Part shown: in pieces, positions 12,362 to 23,039 of the stretch
Numbering within the stretch: position 1 is the stretch's first letter
Layout: every line of letters starts with the position of its first letter
Assembly (NCBI GenBank): GCA_019022495.1
Contig: JAFEKR010000001.1
Span: 124,001 to 188,000, forward strand
Reading direction: 5' to 3'
Length of the DNA stretch: 64,000 nt
DNA from: Epichloe hybrida
Lineage: Eukaryota > Ascomycota > Sordariomycetes > Hypocreales > Clavicipitaceae
Made by a program: the position numbers and the translations under genes
Notes under the pieces: model-generated
Databases searched by the model: none
What the model was told of the DNA's origin: nothing
Seen by the model: only the letters and a program-made list of their open reading frames with translations

Positions 12362-12399
12362 GGGTTACCAGCGGTTTTGTAGTGTGGTCCTCTTGACGC

Positions 12400-12446
12400 T
12401 TGAGTCTTGACTCTTGAGTCTTGACTCTTGAGTCTTGACTCTTGAG
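12400..12446. promoter_or_regulatory. Three 14-bp repeats of a TGAGTC/TGACTC hairpin in a divergent promoter
   Basis: The unit TTGAGTCTTGACTC occurs at 12400, 12414 and 12428, followed by a partial copy. Each contains the inverted repeat GAGTC-TT-GACTC, so there are six TGAGTC/TGACTC cores. These resemble half-sites of fungal bZIP activators (the Gcn4/Cpc1 and AP-1 classes). The array lies about 40 bp upstream of the ATPase start and about 210 bp upstream of the GST start. Binding is an inference. Confidence 0.5.
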
Positions 12447-12654
12447 CGCTGTTACGACTTGGCCATGGATGAAGGTCGTGAGCCAAAGTTAATTGGAGCA
12501 AAGTCGTTTGTTGGTGGAGGCGAGGCGAGGCGGGGAGCCATGAGTCATCCATTACGTCATTTCATTCATTCACTCATCCCATCCGTGCATCCATGCATCC
12601 AACAAGCAAAACGAAACACCATCCCCGTCCTCCTTGCAAACGCAAGAGTGCGCC

Positions 12655-13491
12655 ATGGCCAACGTAGACACGTCTCTTCCGCCCGAGCCTTCAGGCGCAG
12701 CGGCCGCCTACGCCGCGCAGCATGCATCCGACCACCCGCTCAAACTGTACGCCGGCTGGTTCTGCCCGTTTGCCCAGCGCGTCTGGATCACGCTCCACGA
12801 GAAGCGAGTCCCCCACCAATACATCGAGGTCAATCCATACAGGAAGGATGCCGAGTTCGTGGCCCTGAATCCTCGGGGCCTGGTGCCAACGCTGGCCGTG
12901 CCCGCCGACGGGACAGGCAAGGTCCGGAAACCGCTGTACGAGAGCCTCCTCGTGTGCGAGTACCTGGAGGAAGCGTATGCGGACGAGGACACACACGGCC
13001 GCCGCCTGCTCCCTCGAGATGCCTACCAGCGAGCCCGCGCCCGGCTGTGGATCGACCACATCAGCACGCGCATCATCCCCGCCTTCTACAGGTTCCTGCA
13101 GCATACGCCAGACAAGTCCTCGTACAGCATCGACGACGCCCGCCGGGAGCTCCACGGGCATATCCGGGCGCTGGCGGACGAGATGGACCCCGCCGGGCCG
13201 TGGTTCCTGGGCGAGCACCTGAGCCTGGTGGATGTCGCACTCGCTCCCTGGGCTAAACGACTCTGGCTGCTGCATCACTACAAGCCTGGCGGGTTGGGGA
13301 TCCCGCTGACCGGCGGGGACGGGACCTGGCAGCGCTGGAGCCGGTGGTTCACTGCCGTTGAGAACAGGCAGAGCGTCAAGGATACCTGGAGCGATGATGA
13401 GCGGTACATAATTGCGTACAGGCGGTATGCGGATGACACGACCAATTCTCTCGTTGGTCAGGCCACGAGACAAGGTCAGACATTGCCGTAG
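12655..13491 (+). CDS. Omega-type glutathione S-transferase
   Basis: A single exon of 278 aa, starting at GCCATGG. The upstream frame has only a TTG, so this ATG is the likely start. The N-terminal thioredoxin fold begins LKLYAGWFCPFAQRVW. The CPFA motif carries the catalytic cysteine of omega-class GSTs, which reduce dehydroascorbate and S-glutathionylated substrates and do little classical conjugation. The NPRGLVPTL segment supplies the cis-proline, and YESLLVCEYLEE is the glutathione gamma-glutamyl contact. An all-helical C domain follows (ARLWIDHIS... LVDVALAPWAKR). No targeting signal is seen, so it is probably cytosolic. It shares a 293-bp divergent promoter with the ATPase gene, including the TGACTC array. 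Confidence 0.9.
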   Translation: MANVDTSLPPEPSGAAAAYAAQHASDHPLKLYAGWFCPFAQRVWITLHEKRVPHQYIEVNPYRKDAEFVALNPRGLVPTLAVPADGTGKVRKPLYESLLVCEYLEEAYADEDTHGRRLLPRDAYQRARARLWIDHISTRIIPAFYRFLQHTPDKSSYSIDDARRELHGHIRALADEMDPAGPWFLGEHLSLVDVALAPWAKRLWLLHHYKPGGLGIPLTGGDGTWQRWSRWFTAVENRQSVKDTWSDDERYIIAYRRYADDTTNSLVGQATRQGQTLP

Positions 13492-13890
13492 AATTGCTCG
13501 GTACTAGGTAGAACCCGGTCTCTCTAAATATTGGAGCAAGCATGGTATCAATGGCGCTTCGCAGCCGCAACAAATGCCCGGCAAAAGTCTTGTGCTATGG
13601 CGCGTATTATTGTCATTCTGATAAGGACGGATCCCGGTCCCCGGTGCCTGTCTGTGTTGTGCGACAGCTCGATCGCCAAGAAACCAGCCAAGCTACAGGG
13701 TAGGAGCCTGCGCACTGTGCCGCATTCGGAAACGGCTCGCACTGTGACTTGGACTTGCCGACGACCGGGCCCGTCAATTGCCACGGCACCGAGTAAGTTT
13801 TTTTTTGAACAAAAGCGAGCTTCAAACCTGGTCTTCGCCCAACCACCCCTACGACTTGTACAACCCTCTCCGCCGGCCCCCCACTCCACG
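13492..13890. other. Intergenic between the GST and XAP5 genes
   Basis: This 399-bp stretch serves as GST 3' end and XAP5 promoter/leader. It has a T run near 13798 and a pyrimidine-rich leader just before the ATG. Open frames here run into XAP5 but lack a credible start before 13891. Confidence 0.6.
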
Positions 13891-15182
13891 ATGGCGGATC
13901 ACGGCGTGTCGCGGTTCACCCCGCAGAACAAGTCGACGCACGAACGCCTGTCCACGCACACAGTCGGCCTCGTGGCGCTGTCCGACTTTCGCAAGCGGAG
14001 GGCCGAGGTGCTCGAGCAGCAGGAGCGCGAAGCTCGAGAGGCCGCCATCTCAGGCACCACGTCCGCGTCCGCGTCCGCGTCGACGTCGTCGCCCGCACCG
14101 GACCGTTCCTCGACAGGCACGCCCGACAACGCCGGCAGCCAGCCTGGCACGCGACCGCTGACGAAGCCGAGGAGGAAGAGGACCAAGACGACGGGCAAGA
14201 AGTTGCTGCTCTCGTTCGGTGGTGACGACGACGACGAAGGCGACGACGACGAGCAAGAAGCGCAGAGCGGCGGGACAGACGGCGGCGACCCCCCCGCCGG
14301 CAAGCCGAGGTCGGGAGATGCCGACACCGCGGACGAGAGCGACGCGGGCGCGGGCGCGGGCAAGCCAAGGCCGAGGCCGAGGTTCCGAGCCAATGCGTCC
14401 GTGGGCATCGTGCCGAGGGCCGTGACCAAGGCGGCGCTGCTCAAGGAGGCGACGGAGCGGGAGGCGCTGCGACGGGAATTCGTCGCCGTGCAGGAGGCGG
14501 TCAAGGCGACCGAGGTCGCCCTTCCTTTTGTCTTCTACGACGGAACCAACATCCCCGGCGGAACCGTGCGGGTCAAGAAGGGCGATTTCGTCTGGGTTTT
14601 CCTGGACAGGAGCCGCAAAGTCGGCGCAGAACTGGGCGTCAGAGACAAACGCAATACACGGCGGGGATGGGCCCGTGTAGGCGTGGATGATCTGATGTTG
14701 GTACGGGATACGGTTATCATTCCACATGTATGTTTTCCATGTTCTTATTCCATGTATGACATTCGTACCCCATTGCTGACCTTGCAACGACACCCCTCCG
14801 CCCTCCAAAATAACAGCACTATGATTTCTACTTCTTCATCATAAATAGAAGCCAAGGGCCCGGGGGCCATCGCCTGTTTGAATACAGCGCCGCCGCTACC
14901 CTGAAGAAAGGCTCCGCGAAAGACGGACCGAACCCGCCCGGCTCGGGCCAACTCAGCACAGCGGCCTCACGAGCCGCCGCAGCGAGGAAGCTGGTGGACA
15001 TTGATACTTTGGAAGGCGCGGCCGACGAGCCGACCAGGACCAAGGTTGTCGATAGACGGTGGTACGAGAGGAACAAACATATATACCCCGCGAGCACTTG
15101 GCACGAATTCGATCCCGAAAAGGACTACGCCACGGAGGTGCGCAAGGATAACGGTGGAAACACGTATTTCTTTCCGAAATGA
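13891..15182 (+). CDS. XAP5/FAM50 family nuclear protein
   Basis: Two exons, 13891-14727 and 14817-15182, give 400 aa. The 89-bp intron (GTATGT...ACAG) restores the frame of the conserved XAP5 domain. The N-terminal half is low complexity: a basic KPRRKRTK patch, an acidic DDDDEGDDDE run and Ser/Ala repeats. The C-terminal half has the family hallmarks FVFYDGTNIPGG, KKGDFVWVFLD, WARVGVDDLMLVR, HYDFYFFIINRSQGP, DRRWYERNKHIYPASTW and HEFDPEKDY. XAP5/FAM50 proteins are nuclear and are linked to splicing and chromatin in animals and plants and to transcription control in fission yeast. Nothing in the domain looks broken. Confidence 0.95.
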
Positions 15183-15425
15183 TGCTGCGCGCCATGTATG
15201 ATGCTTGTGTCGGGTGGTTCACGGGCCGGTGCCAAATATTCGTGTTGTGCTCCTCCGCGTCCAGGTAGCCAATTCTATTCTCTTTTTTTTTCTTTCTCCT
15301 TCTCGCGGGCAGCGCCGACAACTGGCCCTCCGACGGACAGAATCTGCTGTTGTTGATTTGGGGGTTTGTTGAAGACGGGATCGCGTCGTTCGGGGGTTGT
15401 GTATTATTAAGTCACGTCCGTCGGC

Positions 15426-15611
15426 TCACACGGAACATCGCCATAGCGCGAATAACAGTCCAGCGACGACCAACCACCCGGGCCAGAGGAGCAGAAGGAT
15501 TATAAAGTTTCCGCTGCCGAGGACAAAGACGGCGAATTCGTAGACGAGTTTCTTGCGCAACGCCTGTGCGGATTTGGCTTCCCAGAGACTGGCCGCCGCC
15601 TTTGCAGACAT
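15426..15611 (-). CDS. Small membrane protein, 61 aa
   Basis: ATG at 15611, within a longer open frame whose upstream part is low-complexity leader. The product starts MSAKAAASLWEAKSAQALRKK, a basic amphipathic head. A hydrophobic stretch runs from about residue 24 to 57 (YEFAVFVLGSGNFIILLLL, then WPGWLVVAGLLFALW), enough for two closely spaced membrane segments, and it ends RCSV. I cannot name it; the shape fits small ER or mitochondrial membrane proteins. It lies tail to tail with XAP5, 243 bp away. Confidence 0.6.
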   Translation of the reverse strand: MSAKAAASLWEAKSAQALRKKLVYEFAVFVLGSGNFIILLLLWPGWLVVAGLLFALWRCSV

Positions 15612-17382
15612 TTTCGAAGCCCTGAGGCAGGCACCAAGCTTTGGCAGCGAGGGACGTGGACGAGAGAGCGAAGATACATATGTATGTATAGAAAGGAGGG
15701 GACAAGGAAACGAGAAAGTGCTGGAATCGCACGTCGTGAAATGACGGAGGATGTTTGAGTGGGTGGGGGGGGGTTGAGCGGGAAACCGCGGCTCCACCCT
15801 GGAAGCGGTTAGAAGCGATGCCTTTTTCCATGGTGACGAGCCAATTTCTTCAATGACGTAGTTTTTGGGGACTATTCAATCGACCGTTACTCTGGCCATG
15901 TATGTCGTTAGTCAAGCCGTTGATTTGATAATGAAATTCATGAATCTGGCTATTGGCCTGGCGATTGACCTGATCAATATGACCGTGAATTACTCGTTCA
16001 TTCGATTGTCAATTTGACCGTTAATTGAATCATTCGGGCTGCCATAAGGATATTCTTGTATTGAATGATGGGATCAGCTAGTGCCTCTTGTTCCAGGCAC
16101 CCAGTGGCATCACTGGCATGTGAGGTGAGGTGAGGATGCCCCAACGTGGTAAGCCGGGCGGGGCTCGCCATCTTTGCATTGGAGGGACGGGCAAATGCGC
16201 AGATTAAAGCATCTGCAGCCGAAGAGTTGCTGTGCGCCGTTGCGCTCTGGCTAGGCTGGTATTACTCCGTGATCCGTACTGACACTGCGGATTAATCATC
16301 TGGTTTGTCTGGGCCGTCTTCAAGGTACTTGGCCAATGAGAAGAGACTGTCAAAATGTGGAGGGTTCGCGGCATTGGTGTGGCGAGATCGGCGCGGAACA
16401 ACAGATTCTTGACTAGCCCATGATTACGTTGGTTACAATGTTGACAATTTATCAAGAAATCCTTTCGAATCCATGTGAAGGCTTCTCCCGCGTCCATCGT
16501 GTCCGCAATCGTGCAGAAATCGGACAAGTATTGTCATCGATATAATATGGTTTGTTGCGTAAATATAGTCAAGGAAGTGTGTAGAAAGAAAAGTTGAAGA
16601 TCAATTGTCGTCCTCTCACTCCTTCCTCCTTGGCCTGGATTCCCATTGCCATCGGTCCCATTCCCAGGATCTTCCCCACCGTCATCGTCATCATCACCTT
16701 CTTGGTCACCGGCAGGATCCCCATCATTACGGTCCTCATACTCAGGAACCTCCTCCTCATACTCAGGGTACTCCTCCTCATAAGGGATAATGTACGCACA
16801 AATTACAGACCCGTGGTACCAGGCCAGCCTGGGACTGTGACCTGTCCCAGGCTAGGCGATGTCCCAACCTCCCCTAGCAGCAAGGTCATCTTTGATCTCG
16901 GCTGCAGCGTTATTTTCGTGGTTATACATCCATGGGTGTTAATTTTATCGTGGATTAGCTTGCCTCTTCTCCCTGAGTGTTATTTTTAGCGTGATTTGTC
17001 TCCCTAGTTAACACGTCCATTGTCTAATAGCGCCAGGCTGGTTTCGGTGTCAGAGACATCGAACCCCCTCCTCGGACGTGGCCAGTCGTGCTGGAGGAGG
17101 AAGACGGTGGCGGCGGGGACAACGGTGTTGGCCAGTCGGCTCCTCGTGTCGGTCACCAGCAGATCCGGACTCGGAGCGGTCCAGGCCCGCGGCCGTGGCA
17201 CTCCTTTTCTTACTCGGTTTTCCGCATAGAGTTTCCTCACTCAAATTCGACTGCGCAAGTTTTGTGAGGGTTTTGAGGGATGTTGTAAGATGCAGGTGTT
17301 GCATCGTAGTCTTCTGAAATCTAGCCAAGTATTAGACCCGGACCAGGCTCGGACTCGACCCGCCCTAGCAGAACTTACCTCC
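15612..17382. other. 1.8 kb without a confident gene; coding-like fragments on the minus strand
   Basis: It begins with the leader of the 61-aa gene. From 15840 to 16200 nothing is recognisable. A TACTCCGT motif is at 16263-16270. On the minus strand, 16816-16534 is open with an acidic Tyr/Glu pattern (YEEEYPEYEEE, then GDDDDDGGEDPGNGTDGNG). Further up, 17316-17050 is open after a possible acceptor at about 17317. These may be alternative 3' exons of the orphan gene upstream or remnants. No complete model could be built. Confidence 0.4.
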
Positions 17383-19408
17383 TCACCAGCAATCGCAGCC
17401 TGTATCTCTGTCAACCACCTCCCCTGACGCCAAGGGCCCAAAACCACCTTCGAACATGATATCGACTTCCTTCCCACTCAGGGCACTCAGGGCAGATGTC
17501 AAGAATGCACCTTCATCCCTCAGTCGGGTTTTGTCTGCTTCCCCGTTGTCAATCTCCTCCATTTCTCTCTCGCAGTAGTCGACCAGTCTTTGCAGCTTTC
17601 CTAGAGTCTCGCAGAGAGGCTGATATGCATTAAACATCATGGTGAGCATGTCGACAGCCTTCACTCCACCCTCGTTGCATTTGCCTAAATTCTCCGTAAG
17701 CCAGACCTTTAGCTCCTTCATCCTGGGAGCCCACAAGGCCGGCAGTGTCATGGTTCGGCCTTGGGTGGGGTTGTCCAAGATGAGCTTGAATTGCGCCTCT
17801 GGCACTTCGATTCTCGGTGGGGGAGTAGGGGAGTGCGGTGGTAGTAAGGGTTCTTCAGCTTCCTTGATTCTCCGCTTGAATTCGTTGACGGCATCGTTGT
17901 ACTCCTCGGAGGTCAAGGATCGGATCTGGGACAGATGGGGTCCGCCCCCTCCATTGTCCACGGCGGTGACAACGATTTTTCCAGCCTTGCCAGGTTGGTT
18001 GGCCATCTCCATCCCAATGGGCCAGTTCACCTTCCATGGATGGCGTGGGGCGTTTCCGTTCTTCAATCCCATCCGGATCAGGTCCATGTACTTGGATGTG
18101 TATGAAAGGTCATCTCCTAACTCGTGGACAGTAGCACAGGTCAGGCAGCACTGTTGAAGGAAGCTCTTGGGAATCACCATGTTCCGAGCTTTCATTGTCG
18201 CAGCGAATGGTGGCAGTCCGAACAGGCAGAATGACCCCAAGGCCTGGAGACCTTGTACCACCAAGGATGGCTGTCTCCACCCCTCAGCCATAGGTCACCC
18301 TCATTATCAATCATGAACAGATGCGGAAGAATCGAGAGTCCAAAGTCCAGAGCCACTTTGGTCAAATCTCGCAAGTCCTGCATCAGGTGACGCTCGGCCG
18401 CACGGTGTTCCGTCCGACGACGAGCAGCGCCAACGTCACAGTCAATGTTGTACCTCCAGGTTGACGGTGTCAGAGAGCAGCGCCATCGCTATGCGCTCGT
18501 CGGCATCAGCCTCGCGAGCGACCTCGGCGGTCAACCGAGCGCGTCTGGCACGACCGCGTTTGTCTGCATTTTTTGTTGCGAGGAGAGCATCGTGTAATTT
18601 TCTTTTGGTCCTCGAAGAAGTATCATCTCTTGTCTGGTAGGCCCCACCATGAGTTAGTAATTGTTTAAGTTATGTGGAAGCTGAGGAAGTATTTACCGTA
18701 GCCACTGGTCCCGGAGGTTGGCTATGAAACGTGCAGGCCTGGTTCTACATCTCCCTGTGCTCTGGCGACCTAAATTTCTTGAACCTCTCCATCAGCTCTT
18801 CCCTGTCTTGCTGAGCCAGGTCATCATTGACAAGGCCCCTGATATTTTCCGCGCTTGACCCGGGATCTTGATACTGTTGCTGCTGCTCGGATATTGGCTT
18901 CGTTGTGCTCTGCTCCTGGGCGGATGCATATGGTATGGGCTCCCCTCAGGTACAACTTTTTCATGATCGGTCCGCTTCACGGCCGAGGTTTCAATGGCTG
19001 AGGAGTCCTACCGCACAACAATCCAAGATGACGAGTCGGTGGCCGTTCTGAAAAGAGCAGATCCGTTCTTCCAATGCTAGCAAGTCCACCTGCAATTGTG
19101 CCGTTCATACCGCCGGATTTGTCTGCGAATCGCAGAGCCAGCAGATCGGCTCGTGGTGGTAGCGATGCCGTGCTGTTGTAAGTGGTGAATTGACGGCCGC
19201 GTTTGACCGTTACGCCGTTGTAGCCGGAGTCAGATTCAGTCATCCCATCTGATATATGGCCGACCCTGGGTTTCTCTTGAACAAAACCCGCACACGGAAA
19301 GGGCACCGTCGCGTCCGAAGCCACGGCCAGAGTAATATATGCACACGAGGTTGGAGCCGCGCCCTTCCAAAAAGTCCCTAACCGGACGTCTGAGTTTACA
19401 TTCAACAT
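17383..19408 (-). CDS. Unrecognised six-exon gene, related to a RIP-mutated sequence in this window
   Basis: Proposed exons: 19408-19012, 18944-18770, 18721-18697, 18633-18454, 18377-18299 and 18251-17383. They join in frame to 574 aa. Introns are 67, 48, 63, 76 and 47 bp; the 25-nt exon 3 depends on a weak GTCGCC donor. The N-terminal part is Ser/Gly-rich, then comes QQQQY. A charged helical block follows in exon 4 (KRKLHDALLATKNADKR, ARRARLTAEVAREADADER). The C-terminal part has a hydrophobic patch (SFCLFGLPPFAA), two cysteine pairs and a proline hinge (PPHSPTPPPR). I know no family for it. A second acidic or basic 3' end could be spliced on beyond 17383. Exon 4 matches 5765-5945 after allowing for RIP. 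Confidence 0.5.
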
Positions 19409-20181
19409 TCTGCTCGTGTTTCTCTTGGTCTGCGGAGACTGGAGAGTGACAAGTAGGAAGAGACAGGGCGATGAAGTGGAAGATGAAGTGGAAGATGAAG
19501 TGGCAGATGAAGTGGCAGATGAAGTGGCAGATGAAGTGGAAAGAAAAAGTATCGTATAAGAAACAGTTTTTCACTCGCATAGATAGATCCGCCAGCTGCC
19601 TGCCACTGCCTGCCACTGCCTGCCACTGCCACTGGACGCACAACGCAACTCTACGAGCACAGACCCGCCATATGGCAACAAGCCACTGTTTGACTCTGTG
19701 AATAGTTCAAGTACTTTAGAATGTTCCCTAGATTAAAGTATTCTCCTAGGTTCTACCTAGTTACTGATCAACTAACATCAACACTACATGTCTAACACGC
19801 TTTTGTTCACATGAACCATGCCGGACTTTATGAGATTTTTATTATTTAGCGTCGAGAGTTCCAGATCACTGCCTTGGTTCTTCAGTGTTACTTTTTTCAT
19901 CTTCGCATTGATAACCATGTTTCTACAAAGAATAATAATATTGTATTTGTTATTGCGGTTTGTGCTTTACTTCATTTGTTGACGACCGCGTGCCTTGTTT
20001 CGTTTGTAATGAACCCGGCTACCTCACTTCCTTGTTGACAACCCCTGCCTCCTTTCGTTTGTTGATCGATCCGCAAATTTTGCCCCGTTTGATAGGTCCG
20101 GAAGCGTTTGCACGGCCTCCTTTCCCCTCAACAGATGTTCATCAGGACCGGCAGATGACCCATATCTCATTCGCAGTGGCA
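19409..20181. other. Intergenic with two minisatellites
   Basis: It holds six 12-bp units GATGAAGTGG(A/C)A at 19470-19541 and a short CTGCCTGCCA repeat at about 19597-19636. The rest (19640-20181) shows nothing recognisable. On the plus strand the first repeat would read DEVEDEVA, but no gene can be built around it. Confidence 0.6.
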
Positions 20182-21816
20182 TCATGCCGCGGTTCGCATT
20201 CGGGGCATACCAGCGGCTGTTTTCGCCGTCGCCCTGAGAAACCCCTGGAAGCTCTCAAACGCAAGCGCATCGAATCCTTCTAACCACCGACAACCAACAG
20301 ACACCTGCTTCACCGATACACGTATCCACACCTTGAAACCAAACACGTTATCCGACGTCATCTCTGAAATCGATGTGGATGTTTCACGGCCCCCGATAGC
20401 CTCTTGCTCTCGCTTCTTCCGTCTCCGCCATGCCCGAGCCCAGACCTTGTCTGGCGCGCGCCCGATGCCCTCGTAGGCTGCCTTATCCCACTCCCAGGAC
20501 ATGAGGTCCAGTGCCCCGACGGCAGCTGAGACTGTGGACGCAAATTCGCCGACTGCGTCAGACAGGTCCATTGCCAGGACTTCTGCCTCACTCGCACACG
20601 GTAGAATGTTCCTGGATAGCGCTGCTTTCGTGCCTCTCGCGGCAGACTGCGCAGGGCGCAAAGGCCTGAATGACCAAGCTATTGCCCATCGTCGCGTCCT
20701 ATTGCCCTGGAGAAACTCCGTCACGGCATAGTTTTGGATACTCGCCCCGCGAAGAGTCTCGATGAACTCTGTGAGACTGGACAGGAACCCGAGCATGGCA
20801 GTGTACCATTGCACCCGCTCTTTCAAAAGCATGGATTCTGCAAAGATGCGACGCACAAAGGCTAATTCTCCACCCGCGGTGACCATTTCAGTTGTGCTTC
20901 CTGTGCATGCCGTGTACGGCGGTCTCTGCTTCCGTTTTGCGCTGCGCAGCATTTCCTCCTCTGACTCGTAGAACGGCGGGTTTGTCATGGTGAAGTCGAT
21001 ACATGGTACGCCTAGCTCATCGAGTGGTATGAGCGAGCTGTCGGCGTTTCGAGGAACCACATTAATGCGACTGGATAAATCGTTGAGCTTCACATTGGAC
21101 TTTGCCCACGTTAAGCTCGAGGGGTCGATCTCTGCAGGAATTCGTGTTAGCCGGAACACGGATCGTTTGGTGACAGAAGGCGCGTAGGTAGGTACCTGTA
21201 GCTATGAAGGACCAGGGACGCCGGGCACAGCCCAGGAGGGGATAAATGCAGCTGGCTCCTGTGCCAATATCCAGACCCGTCAGCTTTTGGCCAGGCTTGT
21301 CGTAAGAAGATGTGTCTAGAAGGTCCTTCAGCCAGAGTATGTAGTTGTGCCTGTTGGGGACCTTGTCGCATGAGTGGTCAGCATTGGCTTTCCTGATTCG
21401 AGGAAACAAAAGGCTCCCGTGCATACCGGCGGACAAAGTCTATCGTCAGGCAGGTCGATCTTGATGCCGAAATCCAGTTTGAGCAATGTCTTGGTCAGTT
21501 GCATCACCGACTTGGGATCTCGAAAGTCAAGATCTCGCCCTTTGACGCTGTCTGGAGAATCAGTCATTTATTGGGCCCCGATGAAAGATGGTTGAGGTAC
21601 GCACACGGCAGAAAAATCGGGATCCAAGCGAGATAATTCTTTAAAGTCGGCCGGTTCAGCATAGAGCCCCCGAAATCGACGGTCTCTTGCCTCCCACGTA
21701 CTCATGTTGGACGCACTGTCTGTCAAAAGGCTGCCTGGTCGGGCATTGCCGCTGCTAGGCCCACGCGCATTTGGATTTGCGTGATGCTGGCCCGATGCTT
21801 TTCTCTTGCGTTGCAT
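20182..21816 (-). CDS. METTL16-type RNA N6-adenosine methyltransferase
   Basis: Four exons: 21816-21605, 21547-21427, 21361-21196 and 21131-20182, with introns of 57, 65 and 64 bp, give 482 aa. Family features in order: DFKELSRLDPDF, FRDPKSVMQLTKTLL, the start of the Rossmann fold and SAM loop LTGLDIGTGASCIYPLL, then the catalytic motif NPPF (TMTNPPFYES), and later GGELAFVRRI and the WAIAWSF strand. METTL16 enzymes methylate U6 snRNA at the ACAGA box and, in animals, SAM-synthetase hairpins. The fungal protein lacks any obvious C-terminal vertebrate-conserved region. Frame continuity across all four exons is exact. It should act in the nucleus. The promoter is the 316-bp gap before it. Confidence 0.9.
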
Positions 21817-22132
21817 GATTGGGACGCGGCTGAGAATTGCGCGGGTGTAAGTTCGTTGCTGCGGCGCTCACTGCTGAGAAGAAACGGAAAGGTTTGTGCA
21901 GTTTTGTTGTTGCTCACTGCTCATCAGCAAGGTTGTTGCTGGGCATGTGGGTCTGGTTTGTCTGCCTTTTGGTGGTGCTGGTTCAGTTACCGGCAAAAGG
22001 TTGAGGTGTACGGACGTAAGTCAGAGTGTATTTAGAATGAGGAAAGATGGCAATATCCAGGCCAGCGACCGAGGCAACCGACGTTGGCTGACGCCATGAC
22101 CCCAATGATACGTGTTACGCCAAACTCATGCT
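21817..22132. other. Intergenic between two minus-strand genes
   Basis: This 316-bp gap is the METTL16 promoter and the 3' end of the membrane-protein gene. No specific site is recognised. Confidence 0.5.
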
Positions 22133-23039
22133 TCACCATAACATGACTCTCCATCGCCAGCCATCAAACACCCTTAAATCGGCTTCGCTGATATCATCTC
22201 CCCCACGCTCTACATGCTCCGTCAACTTCCTCAGCCTCTTGTTCAGTGTCCTCGCCACCCGAATCGTCACTTCGTTCTGGAACACGTACAAAATGGCAAA
22301 GACGAAGAATGCAATTTTTGCAAAAGCACCGCCACCGAGAATCGCATTCTTGATACCGGAAAGCAGCCCTTTTGACTTGCGAAAAGCATACTCTGTATCG
22401 TTGGAGGATACCCGCGACTCCTCATCTGAGCCACGACGAAAGATTCTGCGGACCGCCGGAACGAAAGCAGCACTGCGTCGAGTGTTAATGGACCGGAATC
22501 CCTGATCCCCAAACAACGGAACACCCTGCCAAGAAACGCAACACTCACATAGTGCCACCTACGAGAATTCTCGACCATCGACTCCCTTGGGCAGACTTGG
22601 CCAGGGCTCTCACTTCGGCTTGCAAGGTACCCAAGTCGCCCAATACCATGCCTGCCTGGGCCCTAAGGCGAGACTCGAGCTCATAGACTGCGGTGCTTCC
22701 GTCCCCGTCTTGGCGTATCTTCCTCTTGACACTCAGGTACTCGCGCAGGTGGAATTGCGCACTGGCTTTGATGTTGCGTACATCCACTGCTACCGGAGGG
22801 GCCATGGGCGTCAGTGTGTGACCCGGGACGGTTGGGATGCTCATCGTGCTACCGGGGTGATCTGGTAATTGTGATTCCGGACCGAGTTGCAGGGCAAGCC
22901 CCTGACCAAAACCTGGCTGATGATAGCTTTGAGGCCCCAGAGGTGGTGGTGGAAGATACGGGACATTCGACGATGATGATATCGGCCGAGGATCTATGGT
23001 CCGCATGGGCGGCTCAGAGGGAGATGTGGGAGAGGCCAT
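22133..23039 (-). CDS. Uncharacterised fungal membrane protein, 276 aa
   Basis: Exons 23039-22549 and 22472-22133, with a 76-bp intron (GTGAGT...GCAG), give one frame. The N-terminal third is Pro/Ser-rich and likely disordered. A helical region follows (FHLREYLSVKRKI, ELESRLRAQAGMVLGDLGTLQAEVRAL), then a basic turn (RRIFRRGSDE). After that come NDTEYAFRKSKGLL, a hydrophobic segment AKIAFFVFAILYVFQNEV and a charged tail ending GWRWRVMLW. A first hydrophobic segment may be formed across the splice (ILVGGTIAAFVPAV). I recall similar uncharacterised proteins in other filamentous ascomycetes but no function. The start is the ATG before ASPTSPSEPP; a start at 23132 would add 31 residues. Confidence 0.7.

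Noticed and set aside
12691..13473. 260-codon open frame antisense to the GST
   Set aside because: It mirrors a GC-rich real exon and shows no domain; the sense frame has the full GST fold.
16204..16527. 107-codon minus-strand frame with a CxxC-like pattern
   Set aside because: No splice partners, no domain and no sign of coding bias.
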